A program made the position numbers and the translations under genes. The notes beneath the pieces are model-generated. The model saw only the letters and a program-made list of their open reading frames with translations, was not told the origin of the DNA and did not search any database. From NCBI GenBank assembly GCA_017546725.1, contig JAFYRX010000004.1, positions 62,001-126,000 on the forward strand: a DNA stretch of 64,000 bases, in the 5' to 3' direction. This stretch comes from Alistipes sp. (GTDB lineage: Bacteria; Bacteroidota; Bacteroidia; Bacteroidales; Rikenellaceae). Shown in pieces: positions 52,354 to 61,118 of this stretch. Each line of letters starts with the position of its first letter. The stretch's first letter is position 1.

Positions 52354-55026
52354 TTATTTTGCAATAACAATCTTGTGGATTCCGCTACCGAGATTGATTG
52401 CATTATCAGCCAAAGTCTCTTTCGCTCCATTTAACTCACATTCCGCTGCATTAACGGGCGAGAAGAATGTAGCGGTTGAGTTGGCAGGAATCTCAATATC
52501 AAAAATCATCTTATCACCCTCGACACTCCACTCCGAACGAACAAGACCGTAAGGCGTCTCTTTCGATGACTTAACCCATTCTACGCCTGAAGGCAACTGC
52601 GGACGTAACTTAACATTCTTAAAGCCTGCAGCATTCTCATCGGGCAAAATACCACCCGCAGCCTGAATAAACCACGAGCCAATACCGTTGAAGCAGTTGT
52701 GGATACGGCTACGACCTGCATTCCAATACTCCCAAGTAGTTGTTGCACCGTTATCAATCATATAGAGATAACCAGGATATTCTCGTTTCTTGAGCATAGA
52801 GTACATAAACTCCGTCTCGCAATTATCGGTAGCCCAATCGGTCAGAATTGTAACACCAACCAATCCAACACCCATATGGCCTTTGCGGCTTGCGGTCTCG
52901 GCAAACATAGCCTGCTTTACTCGTTCTGCCACATCACCCTCGGCAACGCCAACAGTCAAAGGATATGACATATCAATCTGCGAACCAGTAGCGTATGTTG
53001 CTGTTTTGTCATCAAAGAACTCCTTATGGATGAGTTTATTTATCTCATCGTGCTGAGTCTTATACTTAGCGGCATCCTCTGTCTTACCCAATACGGTAGC
53101 AATCTTCGACATTATATCAAAACTCTGGCTAACGACACAGTTATTAACCAAATCAACAGATGTCGTATTCTTATAATCAACGCCATCGGGAGCAATCCAA
53201 TCACCCAAATACCAATGACGATACCACTCATTGGGCCAAGGACGCAACAAACCATCAACTGAATGAGCATCGACATAAGCCAGCCACTGCTGCATCAACG
53301 GATAGTAACGCTCCAAAAGACGAGTATCGCCATAGTTCAGATAGGTCTGCCAAGGTGCTTGAATCACAAATGAACACCAGTATGGGCCACCACCTGTCTT
53401 GTAGGGATTAGGCACAGCGTGTGGCAGGCTACCACCCTCACGCATACAATCCTCCCACATATACATCCAATTCTGATAGAGCGGAGAACCTTGATAGAGG
53501 GTTTGGAAAGAGCGACACGATGCGTTACCATCACCACCATATCCCATACGCTCATAATGCGGACAATCGACTATGTAACCACCCCACGAAATAGCATTAA
53601 ATGTATACTCGATAAGCGAGAATATATCCTTCAAATCTTTGTCAGACGAGTCAAATGTTGCAGACTTTTTGAAATCGTGCGACACCAGATATCCTGTAAG
53701 TTTCTCTGGCGCAGCAGGGAGATTGTAAATAAGTATATATTGAAATGCGTGATGATTGAACTTATTGCGGAAAATCTCAGCGCCCTTACCAGCCGCAATA
53801 TACGAATCAGCATACTCCATACGGCGAGACTTATCATCCTGCGGATTAAATGTTCCATCAGCATTCAAGCGGTCACTATACTCCATCTGAACGGTCTTAC
53901 CTGCGGGCATTGCGGGGAAATCAATCTCTACCCAGCCATTCATACATTTACCCATATCGACCATCCAGACACTATCGCTAACCTGGCGAATCTCCTTGGG
54001 AGTAATCACCTCGCGCAAAACATTCATTTCGCACATCTGCGGTGTCACCTCCTGCTTTGGCACCTCGGTAACCCACGCATCACTCCACTCAACAGCATCA
54101 AGCGTCTTGCTTTTCAGATTAGGCAGCACCTTGCGACCATCAATATACTCGCCACCAAAACGATGAGGGCGCCAAGTACCATCGCCCACCTCGCCATACT
54201 CACTTTGGCGAGCCTTCCACGAAGCATCACTGACCAGAACAACTTCAGCCTTACCATTCTTAACGGCATCCAATTCAACCTTCACCAGCGGGCCATTGTT
54301 CACGACAATATCAGCATATAGGTCCTCACGATACCAGCCACGGCCCAACCACAACATCAAGTCATTCTCGCCTCGTTTCAAAAGAGGTGTAAGGTCGTAG
54401 GTTACAGCCAACGAGCGCTTTGCCATCTCCGACACTGCGGGTGCGAGAACTGCATCCGACACCTTCTCGCCATTGAGATATACTTCGTGATAACCCAATG
54501 AATTGACGTGGAGAAGGTATGTCGCGCTCTTGTCCTTAACATCAAACTTACGACGTACCTGCGGTACTGTACAATCCTTCAGGCCTATGTATTCGCCTTG
54601 CCACTCTTCGGCGGTGAGAATACCTATGCCAAAACGCTGAACATCACTCCACGCTGATACATTACCATAATTATCCCACACACGGACCTTCCAATAAGCC
54701 AACGTGCGTGATGACAACGACTTGCCTGCATAAGGCACCATAACCGATTTATCGGATGCCACCTTGCCTGATGACCACAAATCGGCCTCATCGTTGCGGA
54801 GTGCCTTCTCCGAAGTGGCAACCATAATTTCATAATGAGTTTGCACTGTCGCTGCAGCATCAGCCTTAATCTTCCACGACAAGTGAGGTTGAGTCGAATC
54901 TACGGCAAGCGGAGAGGTCAAATCCTCACATCGCAAATCGTAGAGACTCAACGGGCCGTCATTCGTACTGCACGACACGCACAGCAGTGCCGCCAACGAC
55001 CACAAAACAGATAAGATTCTCTTCAT
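52354..55026 (-). CDS. GH78 alpha-L-rhamnosidase
   Basis: Lipoprotein of 890 residues (lipobox LLCVSCSTND). N-terminal beta-sandwich domains lead into SDAVLAPAVSEMAKRSLAVT and the (alpha/alpha)6 barrel. Catalytic wording: DCPHYERMGYGGDGNASCRS (the family DCPQRDERLGWTGD site, here with YERMGYGGD), WRHWYLGDWIAPD-like (RHWYLGDWIAPDG) and TTTWEYWNAGRSRIHNCFNG with the general Glu and His. Removes terminal rhamnose from plant or bacterial glycans. Last in a unit with an AsmA-like protein and a six-hairpin glycosidase. Confidence 0.92.
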   Translation of the reverse strand: MKRILSVLWSLAALLCVSCSTNDGPLSLYDLRCEDLTSPLAVDSTQPHLSWKIKADAAATVQTHYEIMVATSEKALRNDEADLWSSGKVASDKSVMVPYAGKSLSSRTLAYWKVRVWDNYGNVSAWSDVQRFGIGILTAEEWQGEYIGLKDCTVPQVRRKFDVKDKSATYLLHVNSLGYHEVYLNGEKVSDAVLAPAVSEMAKRSLAVTYDLTPLLKRGENDLMLWLGRGWYREDLYADIVVNNGPLVKVELDAVKNGKAEVVLVSDASWKARQSEYGEVGDGTWRPHRFGGEYIDGRKVLPNLKSKTLDAVEWSDAWVTEVPKQEVTPQMCEMNVLREVITPKEIRQVSDSVWMVDMGKCMNGWVEIDFPAMPAGKTVQMEYSDRLNADGTFNPQDDKSRRMEYADSYIAAGKGAEIFRNKFNHHAFQYILIYNLPAAPEKLTGYLVSHDFKKSATFDSSDKDLKDIFSLIEYTFNAISWGGYIVDCPHYERMGYGGDGNASCRSFQTLYQGSPLYQNWMYMWEDCMREGGSLPHAVPNPYKTGGGPYWCSFVIQAPWQTYLNYGDTRLLERYYPLMQQWLAYVDAHSVDGLLRPWPNEWYRHWYLGDWIAPDGVDYKNTTSVDLVNNCVVSQSFDIMSKIATVLGKTEDAAKYKTQHDEINKLIHKEFFDDKTATYATGSQIDMSYPLTVGVAEGDVAERVKQAMFAETASRKGHMGVGLVGVTILTDWATDNCETEFMYSMLKKREYPGYLYMIDNGATTTWEYWNAGRSRIHNCFNGIGSWFIQAAGGILPDENAAGFKNVKLRPQLPSGVEWVKSSKETPYGLVRSEWSVEGDKMIFDIEIPANSTATFFSPVNAAECELNGAKETLADNAINLGSGIHKIVIAK

Positions 55027-55062
55027 TTTAGTATATTTAGATTAATAATTTTCACTCAAATA

Positions 55063-57087
55063 CTAAGGCGTTACACCCATCTCCTCGAAACGTGCCGCAG
55101 CATTGAGGAAGTGAGCCGTAATCCAAAATACTGTCCAACTCTCTGAGTAACCGCCACGCAATTTATAGACATTACTCATATCACCGTGCTGGGCAAAATT
55201 TGTCTGTTGCAACTGCTCACCCTGCGAGCCGTAGGCATCAGTGAGTTGATAGCAGGTACGATACATAACCTTGGCCAAACGACACAAGCGCTCATCGTCG
55301 AGGTATCGGCCCATCTTATATACTTCGGGAGCAAACAGCACTCCATATACATCGATGTGCTGGTTTTGCGCCGACACCACAGTCCAACCCGTAGTCTTGA
55401 AGTTATAATCGGCCATACGGCCTGCCGGCAGAGGAATATCCCATACCACGACATAACTCAAACATACGTCCATAGCGTGCTTGGCCCAGACAAGATACTT
55501 CTCATCCTTGAAACGCTCATACATCTCTAGAAAACCCTGGAAGGCAGCCCACGAGCCCTCCTTGTCTTCACACGTCGCATCCAACGTACCGCCCCAATAG
55601 CAACCATTCATCTTAAGGTGACGCTCGGCAAAAAGGTTAGCGGCCTTCTCGGCTGCATCACGATAGGTCTTATTCTTAAAGAGTTTTGACGCAATAGCAA
55701 GAGGTGCGATATAAAAACCCTCTGCCGTAGAGCGTGGATTCCACTCTGCCGATAGGATTCTATTACTTACGGCATCCGATGCACGACGCAAGAAATCCTC
55801 CCACTTCTCGGTGTCATATTTTCTATTATTGCGAGCCGTCTCAATGGCCTTTGCAAAATTATACATTGCCTGACCACACGAAACGGGGTCACCACCGTGA
55901 AAGTTCTTACCATTGAAACCTACGGGGAAAATACCCTTCTGGGCATCGACTTCGAAAGTCGATAGATAATCCAACGAGCGTTGTACCATAGATTCTATCT
56001 GCTCATCGCCCAATCTTTTGGCAAGCACCTGCAACGAGTATCCTGGCGAGTCGGCCTGACCGCACCAACCCATCACCAAATCCTTGCGCAGGCTGACATC
56101 GTACATATTAAAGCCTACAGCCTTGTCATTAAGTTCCACCCAACGCTTTTTAGCGAAGTTATATTTACCACGCACAATCTCATCAAACGATGCAAAACGC
56201 TCGGCATCGTAGGGTTTATTCATATCGAGCGAAGTGTAGATGGGTTGCTGAAAACCTGCACCCTCGGCTGGAATATTATACAGTTCGACATAGAAAGTCT
56301 TTTCAATAATTCGGCCCGGCTCGATATTTAGATAAGTATCAGCATAACGCATCTGCTTGCGTTGCAACGCTTTGGCAGCACTATGTACACCATTATAGCC
56401 AATAGGGCCTGAATACATCACAAAATCTGTATAACCATCTCCTGCCTCTACACCTAACGACCACCATTGGTCTGCCAAAACAGCACCTCGCACAGGACTC
56501 GGCACAGTATGCACGGCCGCAGCGTAGCCATCGGCAGCAGATTCCAGCATTGCAAACGGCATAGGATAACGATGCTCCTCGAAGACTGCGAACTCGCCAG
56601 ACTTACCATTATAGACTGGTATAATCTCAGGATTCACCTTTGCTCCATTCTTATTGCCGTAATACAATATACCAGGCAGGCAAGGCATCATCTCTCGTCC
56701 CTTCATTCGTAGGCGCACCGACAGTGTTGCTGTAGGCAAAGCCTCCTTTCCTCGCCATTCATAGCGACGTACACATTGCACCAAATCCTCACGCACCTTG
56801 CGATAGGAGTCGCGTACAAACATCTCACCCTGCTCCAACGAGATTACGCCTGAGAGGATTGTCCATTCGCCACTCTGTTCGCTTTTCGTAGGATTAGCAT
56901 AGTGCCAATCACTCATCCAATCATTCTGCCACGAGGTTGCAACGCCCCACAAGCCCTCATCGGAAGCCGAAATCACACACTCACCATCCAACTTAAAAAC
57001 AGGGCGGTTATCTACAATCTCAAATTGCGCATAAGCGGGAGAAAACACCGCAACACAAAACGCAATCAATACCAAAAATCTCTTCAT
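55063..57087 (-). CDS. Exported six-hairpin glycosidase-like protein, family uncertain
   Basis: Secreted protein of 674 residues (signal MKRFLVLIAFCVAVFSPAYAQ). A beta-rich N-terminal half (about 30-330) is followed by a helical half with WCGQADSPGYSLQVLAKRLG, SCGQAMYNFAKAIETARN, DATCEDKEGSWAAFQGFLEM and LRGGYSESWTVFWITAHFL, which read like an (alpha/alpha)6 toroid of a glycoside hydrolase. No known catalytic signature was recognised, so no GH number is given. It is 36 bp before the GH78 gene and 15 bp after the AsmA-like gene on the same strand, so it probably helps break down the same rhamnose-containing glycan. Confidence 0.65.
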   Translation of the reverse strand: MKRFLVLIAFCVAVFSPAYAQFEIVDNRPVFKLDGECVISASDEGLWGVATSWQNDWMSDWHYANPTKSEQSGEWTILSGVISLEQGEMFVRDSYRKVREDLVQCVRRYEWRGKEALPTATLSVRLRMKGREMMPCLPGILYYGNKNGAKVNPEIIPVYNGKSGEFAVFEEHRYPMPFAMLESAADGYAAAVHTVPSPVRGAVLADQWWSLGVEAGDGYTDFVMYSGPIGYNGVHSAAKALQRKQMRYADTYLNIEPGRIIEKTFYVELYNIPAEGAGFQQPIYTSLDMNKPYDAERFASFDEIVRGKYNFAKKRWVELNDKAVGFNMYDVSLRKDLVMGWCGQADSPGYSLQVLAKRLGDEQIESMVQRSLDYLSTFEVDAQKGIFPVGFNGKNFHGGDPVSCGQAMYNFAKAIETARNNRKYDTEKWEDFLRRASDAVSNRILSAEWNPRSTAEGFYIAPLAIASKLFKNKTYRDAAEKAANLFAERHLKMNGCYWGGTLDATCEDKEGSWAAFQGFLEMYERFKDEKYLVWAKHAMDVCLSYVVVWDIPLPAGRMADYNFKTTGWTVVSAQNQHIDVYGVLFAPEVYKMGRYLDDERLCRLAKVMYRTCYQLTDAYGSQGEQLQQTNFAQHGDMSNVYKLRGGYSESWTVFWITAHFLNAAARFEEMGVTP

Positions 57088-57102
57088 CTACGATTAGTCG
57101 TT

Positions 57103-59652
57103 TTAGTTCTTCTTTTTCAACAGATTCAATACAGCACCAACAGCCTCCTTTGCCTTATCGGCTTTTGTAGTTGTAGTTGTCGCAGTTGAATCAGACTGCT
57201 CGGCATTCTTGCTGCTTGTACCAAGCAACTTATCACCCAAACTCTTTACAGCCTGCTGTGCGGCTTGTTGTGCAGCCTGCTTGGCGAGACTCTCCATATC
57301 GATACCAACCTTTGGCGAGGTAAAGGTACCGCCGATAGTCATATCGACAGTTCCCAACTTTGACACAGCACCAGCCGATGCTGGCAAGGTAATCTTTCCG
57401 CGATAGTCAATAGTCTGGTCCAAGCCAGTAGAGCCCGACAGATTCATCACATAATCGCCCAACTTAACGTCAAACGGCTTTGTCGTAACACGACCATCGG
57501 TAATTGTAAAATCAATTTTTAAGTCTTTAGCCTGAATATTCTTCAGTTCTGGTTTATTGACAATAGTTGCAACCTGGTCGATAATCTTCACACCGCTCAA
57601 ACTCAAATCCTTGGTCGAAAGGCTACCACTACCGTCCACACTATTCATTATAAGGCTCATATTCTCATCCATCAGGGCATCAACCTTGATATTACCAGAG
57701 AAGTTACCCTTCAAGCCCTCGAAAATAGGAGCCAACTTCTTGACCATATCCAAATCACGATAAGCCTCGGCGAAACCGATATTGTTAAGCGCAAAACCTG
57801 CATCCAACATCGGGTCACCCACCTCTGGTGTAGCGTAAGAGCCATTGACAACAACGCTACCGCCCATAGTATTGAGCGACAGATTACTCATATCGACCTT
57901 GCAATCCTTCACTACAAGCAAGCCCTTGACGTTATTGAACGACATCTTATTGAAAAGCACCTGCTTAAGGTTAGCATTCATCTTAAAATCGATATTGTGA
58001 GGCACACGGATAACACCACCTGTGCTCTCTGCAGCGGCCGCTTCATCAGTCGCTGTCTCCTCTTCAGCAGGTTGCGCGGCTGTAGTACTTTCGGTCATAA
58101 AGTCGTTGAGATTAATCTTGTTGCTATTGACGTTAAGCGTACCCGCGATAGTTGTACCCTTAAAGATAAAGCCCAGATAATTCTCAAAACGGCTATCGAG
58201 CGTAATATCGTTCTCACCGACATTTATCGTTGTTTTGCTCAACTCCAAATATCGAGGAGTAAAAGCAAAGGTCGATTGCTTGATGTTTACATCGGGGAAG
58301 TCTGTCATCTGCAAATTCATATCGCTCAACTGCAAATTACCCGACGCCTGCACCTGGTCATACAGCTCCTTCTCAACATACGACATACGGCCTTGAAGGC
58401 TCATATCAGCATCCACGACACCATTAAGGTTCATATCCTCCAACGGATATACATCCTTGATTTTACCCAAATCCAACTTACCCTTGGCCGCTACGTTAAA
58501 GTCGAGGTCACTAACGGGAGTCTTTACATCGGCGGTCATACTAAACGGATTGCCAGCCAAAACAAAGTTGAACGGATTAACCTTGATTGTTGTAGCATCT
58601 ACGTTACCACCAGGATTCTTTACAAAAGCCGTAATATTGATATTATCAACACCTGCGGGCAATGAAGGATAACGGAACATCGCATTCTTGACGTTAAGCG
58701 CGACATCGAACTGCGGCACTACATCACCCTGTAATTTACCCTTAGCATAAGCGGTAAGCGTGGCGACACCGTCGGTCTTGATACCTGCAAAATCCTTGGC
58801 ATAAATAGCGGGGATAAGCGACAAAATCTCCTTAAAACCAATCTCGTTGGTATTAAGTGCGATATCCATATCGATAGCCTCGCCTTGCATTGCAACCCAA
58901 CCATCAATAGCCGCACGTATAGCGTTCAACTCCAAAGAGTTTTTATCGAGCGTAAACTTCATATTCTTAAGGTCGGCATCGACATTCATATCGGCCTTGA
59001 TGGTAGCACGGCTCAAGAATGGAACACCTCCCGTACGGAATGTGAGCGACGGAGTCTCCATCTTAAGACGGATAGTAGTCTGGTCGCTTGCTAAATCGCC
59101 TGAACAAACGGCATCAAACTCCTCTATAGCCGCATACATATCGCCAGCACGGTCATCATACACAACATCGAGATTATCGATAGATAGTTTCTTCAACTGC
59201 ACCTTAAATGCACCACTCTCTTCGGATGTTGTCTCCTCCTCGGCAGGTGCATCAGAGGGTTTCATTACATCCCAATTAACCTTTCCGTCGGCTAACACAA
59301 TTGCCTTGACACGAGTATCGTCAACTATCACCTTCGACACCTCAAAGCCACTATCGCCAAACAACGACATCACATTGACGGCTGCAGTAACCTCGCCAGC
59401 ATAAACCAACGTATCATTCTCAAACTCTTCAACACCCTTCAACCAGAAATTCTTTACAGAAACCGAAGCCAAGGGGAAATTGCGCAACAACGAGATGTTG
59501 ATTTTCTCGAAATCGAACTGCGCATTAAGCATCTTGTTCGCCTCGCTCTTTACTACACTCTCAATCTTGCCTCGAAACATTACGGGCAAAACCATCAGCA
59601 CCACCAAAAGCGCCACGACGACAATGGCAGAAATTTTAACTAACTTTTTCAT
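57103..59652 (-). CDS. AsmA-family envelope protein
   Basis: Protein of 849 residues with one N-terminal membrane helix (VKISAIVVVALLVVLMVLPV) and a large periplasmic beta-rich part. LLRNFPLASVSVKNFWLKGV, VIVDDTRVKAIVLADGKVNW and the C-terminal AsmA domain (about 600-810) place it in the AsmA/TamB/YhdP group, thought to carry phospholipids between membranes. An Ala/Glu-rich linker (about 540-560) and a basic C-terminal tail are seen. It heads the unit with the two glycosidases, an odd pairing. Confidence 0.88.
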   Translation of the reverse strand: MKKLVKISAIVVVALLVVLMVLPVMFRGKIESVVKSEANKMLNAQFDFEKINISLLRNFPLASVSVKNFWLKGVEEFENDTLVYAGEVTAAVNVMSLFGDSGFEVSKVIVDDTRVKAIVLADGKVNWDVMKPSDAPAEEETTSEESGAFKVQLKKLSIDNLDVVYDDRAGDMYAAIEEFDAVCSGDLASDQTTIRLKMETPSLTFRTGGVPFLSRATIKADMNVDADLKNMKFTLDKNSLELNAIRAAIDGWVAMQGEAIDMDIALNTNEIGFKEILSLIPAIYAKDFAGIKTDGVATLTAYAKGKLQGDVVPQFDVALNVKNAMFRYPSLPAGVDNINITAFVKNPGGNVDATTIKVNPFNFVLAGNPFSMTADVKTPVSDLDFNVAAKGKLDLGKIKDVYPLEDMNLNGVVDADMSLQGRMSYVEKELYDQVQASGNLQLSDMNLQMTDFPDVNIKQSTFAFTPRYLELSKTTINVGENDITLDSRFENYLGFIFKGTTIAGTLNVNSNKINLNDFMTESTTAAQPAEEETATDEAAAAESTGGVIRVPHNIDFKMNANLKQVLFNKMSFNNVKGLLVVKDCKVDMSNLSLNTMGGSVVVNGSYATPEVGDPMLDAGFALNNIGFAEAYRDLDMVKKLAPIFEGLKGNFSGNIKVDALMDENMSLIMNSVDGSGSLSTKDLSLSGVKIIDQVATIVNKPELKNIQAKDLKIDFTITDGRVTTKPFDVKLGDYVMNLSGSTGLDQTIDYRGKITLPASAGAVSKLGTVDMTIGGTFTSPKVGIDMESLAKQAAQQAAQQAVKSLGDKLLGTSSKNAEQSDSTATTTTTKADKAKEAVGAVLNLLKKKN

Positions 59653-59724
59653 CTTTTGTTTTGTTTATTATTTATTTTTTCTTCTCTTAATCCACGCTAT
59701 ACAAAATATACAAAACCGCAATTA

Positions 59725-59754
59725 CAAAGATACTAAATATTTGGGCTTATACAA
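59725..59754 (-). promoter_or_regulatory. Promoter of the AsmA-glycosidase unit
   Basis: TATCTTTG on the minus strand (59725-59732) with TTG at 59752-59754, spacer 19 bp. Leader about 65 nt. Confidence 0.5.
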
Positions 59755-59848
59755 CATTATACAGCCTCTAATAACCGACTTTTACAACTCTTTTATGGCA
59801 AAATTCCAAAAACTGGATTTTTGACAATATTTTGCGACTCAAATATAT

Positions 59849-59856
59849 TATATTTG
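59849..59856 (+). promoter_or_regulatory. -7 box TATATTTG for the sialidase-like lipoprotein
   Basis: TATATTTG 18 bp before the start codon at 59875. A TTTG lies at 59831-59834, only 14 bp upstream of the box. Confidence 0.5.
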
Positions 59857-59874
59857 CATAAGAAATTTTGAATT

Positions 59875-61002
59875 ATGAAACATACTATTTTATACCTTTT
59901 TGCGCTTGTAGCGACCATAGTTTTTTCGTCTTGCCAATGCCCAGAAATGGAGATTAGATGGGATGACTCAACTCGCTACTTTGTAACAGACGGAGTCTAT
60001 GCCCGCATAAAGCCTGTAGGAGAGAAATTCGCTTTGGTTTACAGCGCAGGACCAGCCGCATATATACGTTGGAGCGACGATGAGTGCAAATCGTGGAGTG
60101 AACCGCAGAAAGTAGCACAAGCCGCAGGGTACAACTACACCAACTGCGAGATATTGAAACTATCGAACGGCACACTACTCTATATGTGGAATGCGCGTCC
60201 TCACGACGGTAGCGGATTACCCTACCAGATTATGGCCGCTACATCAGCAGACAAAGGGGAAACGTGGCACGAACAAACTATCTACACAGCAAGCACAGAG
60301 GGGAGTGATGGTTGTTGGGAGCCTGTAGCCATAGAGTTACCCGATGGCAAGGTGCAGTTATATTTTGCAAACGAATTTCCTTATAAATCGAGTAACGAGC
60401 AGGAGATTACGATGATGACATCTCACGACTCGGGAGCAACGTGGAGCAAACCGCAAACAATCTCTATGAGACAAGGCTCACGCGATGGTATGCCCGTACC
60501 AATATACCTTCCCCACTCTAATGAGATTGCTGTTGCGATTGAAGACAATGGTTTACGTGGCCTGTTCAAGCCTGTAATCGTGCGTTCTGCCAAACGCTGG
60601 AGTGAAGGTGCAATTACGGGAGATAGCCCACAACGCGAAGAGGCTTTGGCTACAGAGTGGCAACTGCACGACACTATATATGCTGGCGCACCATATTTGA
60701 TTCAGTTAGGCAAAAAGCATACTATTCTTTCGATTCAATCAACCGAAGGCAGAAAAGGTCGCGACCACCGATATGCAAATATGCAGGTTTATGTAGGCGA
60801 CAAAGATGCTCGCAACTTCCGCAATCGCACCACACCGATGCCACAAATATCAGCAAACGGCAATGCTTTATGGAACTCAATTTGCGCAATCGACTCAAAG
60901 CGCGTAATAGCCGTAATGTCTGTTGTAGGAGCACTTGACGGCAAAAATGGAATATGGACTGTTATAGGCGAATTATCCGAGGCAGATACCACTGGATATT
61001 AA
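59875..61002 (+). CDS. Sialidase-superfamily lipoprotein (exo-glycosidase-like propeller)
   Basis: Lipoprotein of 375 residues (lipobox FSSCQCPE). Asp-box repeats typical of sialidase propellers: WSDDECKSWSEP, SADKGETWHEQT and SHDSGATWSKPQ. Blade strands such as LIYMWNARPHDGSG and VQLYFANEFPYKS are in keeping. The arginine triad and Tyr-Glu pair that define GH33 sialidases cannot be placed with confidence, so the substrate may be another sugar. Followed by a strong terminator facing the PEP-synthase-like gene. Confidence 0.8.
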   Translation: MKHTILYLFALVATIVFSSCQCPEMEIRWDDSTRYFVTDGVYARIKPVGEKFALVYSAGPAAYIRWSDDECKSWSEPQKVAQAAGYNYTNCEILKLSNGTLLYMWNARPHDGSGLPYQIMAATSADKGETWHEQTIYTASTEGSDGCWEPVAIELPDGKVQLYFANEFPYKSSNEQEITMMTSHDSGATWSKPQTISMRQGSRDGMPVPIYLPHSNEIAVAIEDNGLRGLFKPVIVRSAKRWSEGAITGDSPQREEALATEWQLHDTIYAGAPYLIQLGKKHTILSIQSTEGRKGRDHRYANMQVYVGDKDARNFRNRTTPMPQISANGNALWNSICAIDSKRVIAVMSVVGALDGKNGIWTVIGELSEADTTGY

Positions 61003-61047
61003 AGCATTACATATAGTTATTTAAACTAATACTTTAACACAAATAAT

Positions 61048-61096
61048 AAAACTCCTTTACCTAAAGCACAACTTTAAATAAAGGAGTTTTTTTTAT
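61048..61096. terminator. Bidirectional intrinsic terminator (sialidase-like / PEP-synthase-like)
   Basis: Stem AAAACTCCTTTA (61048-61059) and TAAAGGAGTTTT (61079-61090) followed by TTTTATTTT on the plus strand, between convergent genes. Confidence 0.88.
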
Positions 61097-61118
61097 TTTA
61101 TATCAGCGATATAGCACT

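Noticed and set aside
53419..54321. Open frame of 300 codons on the plus strand inside the GH78 gene
   Set aside because: Lies wholly antisense to a clear GH78 enzyme, with no domain, signal or promoter; a product of codon bias on the other strand.
61062..61078. A further TAAAG...CTTTA pair after the sialidase-like gene
   Set aside because: It is in the loop of a strong terminator and the spacing differs from the two real copies.
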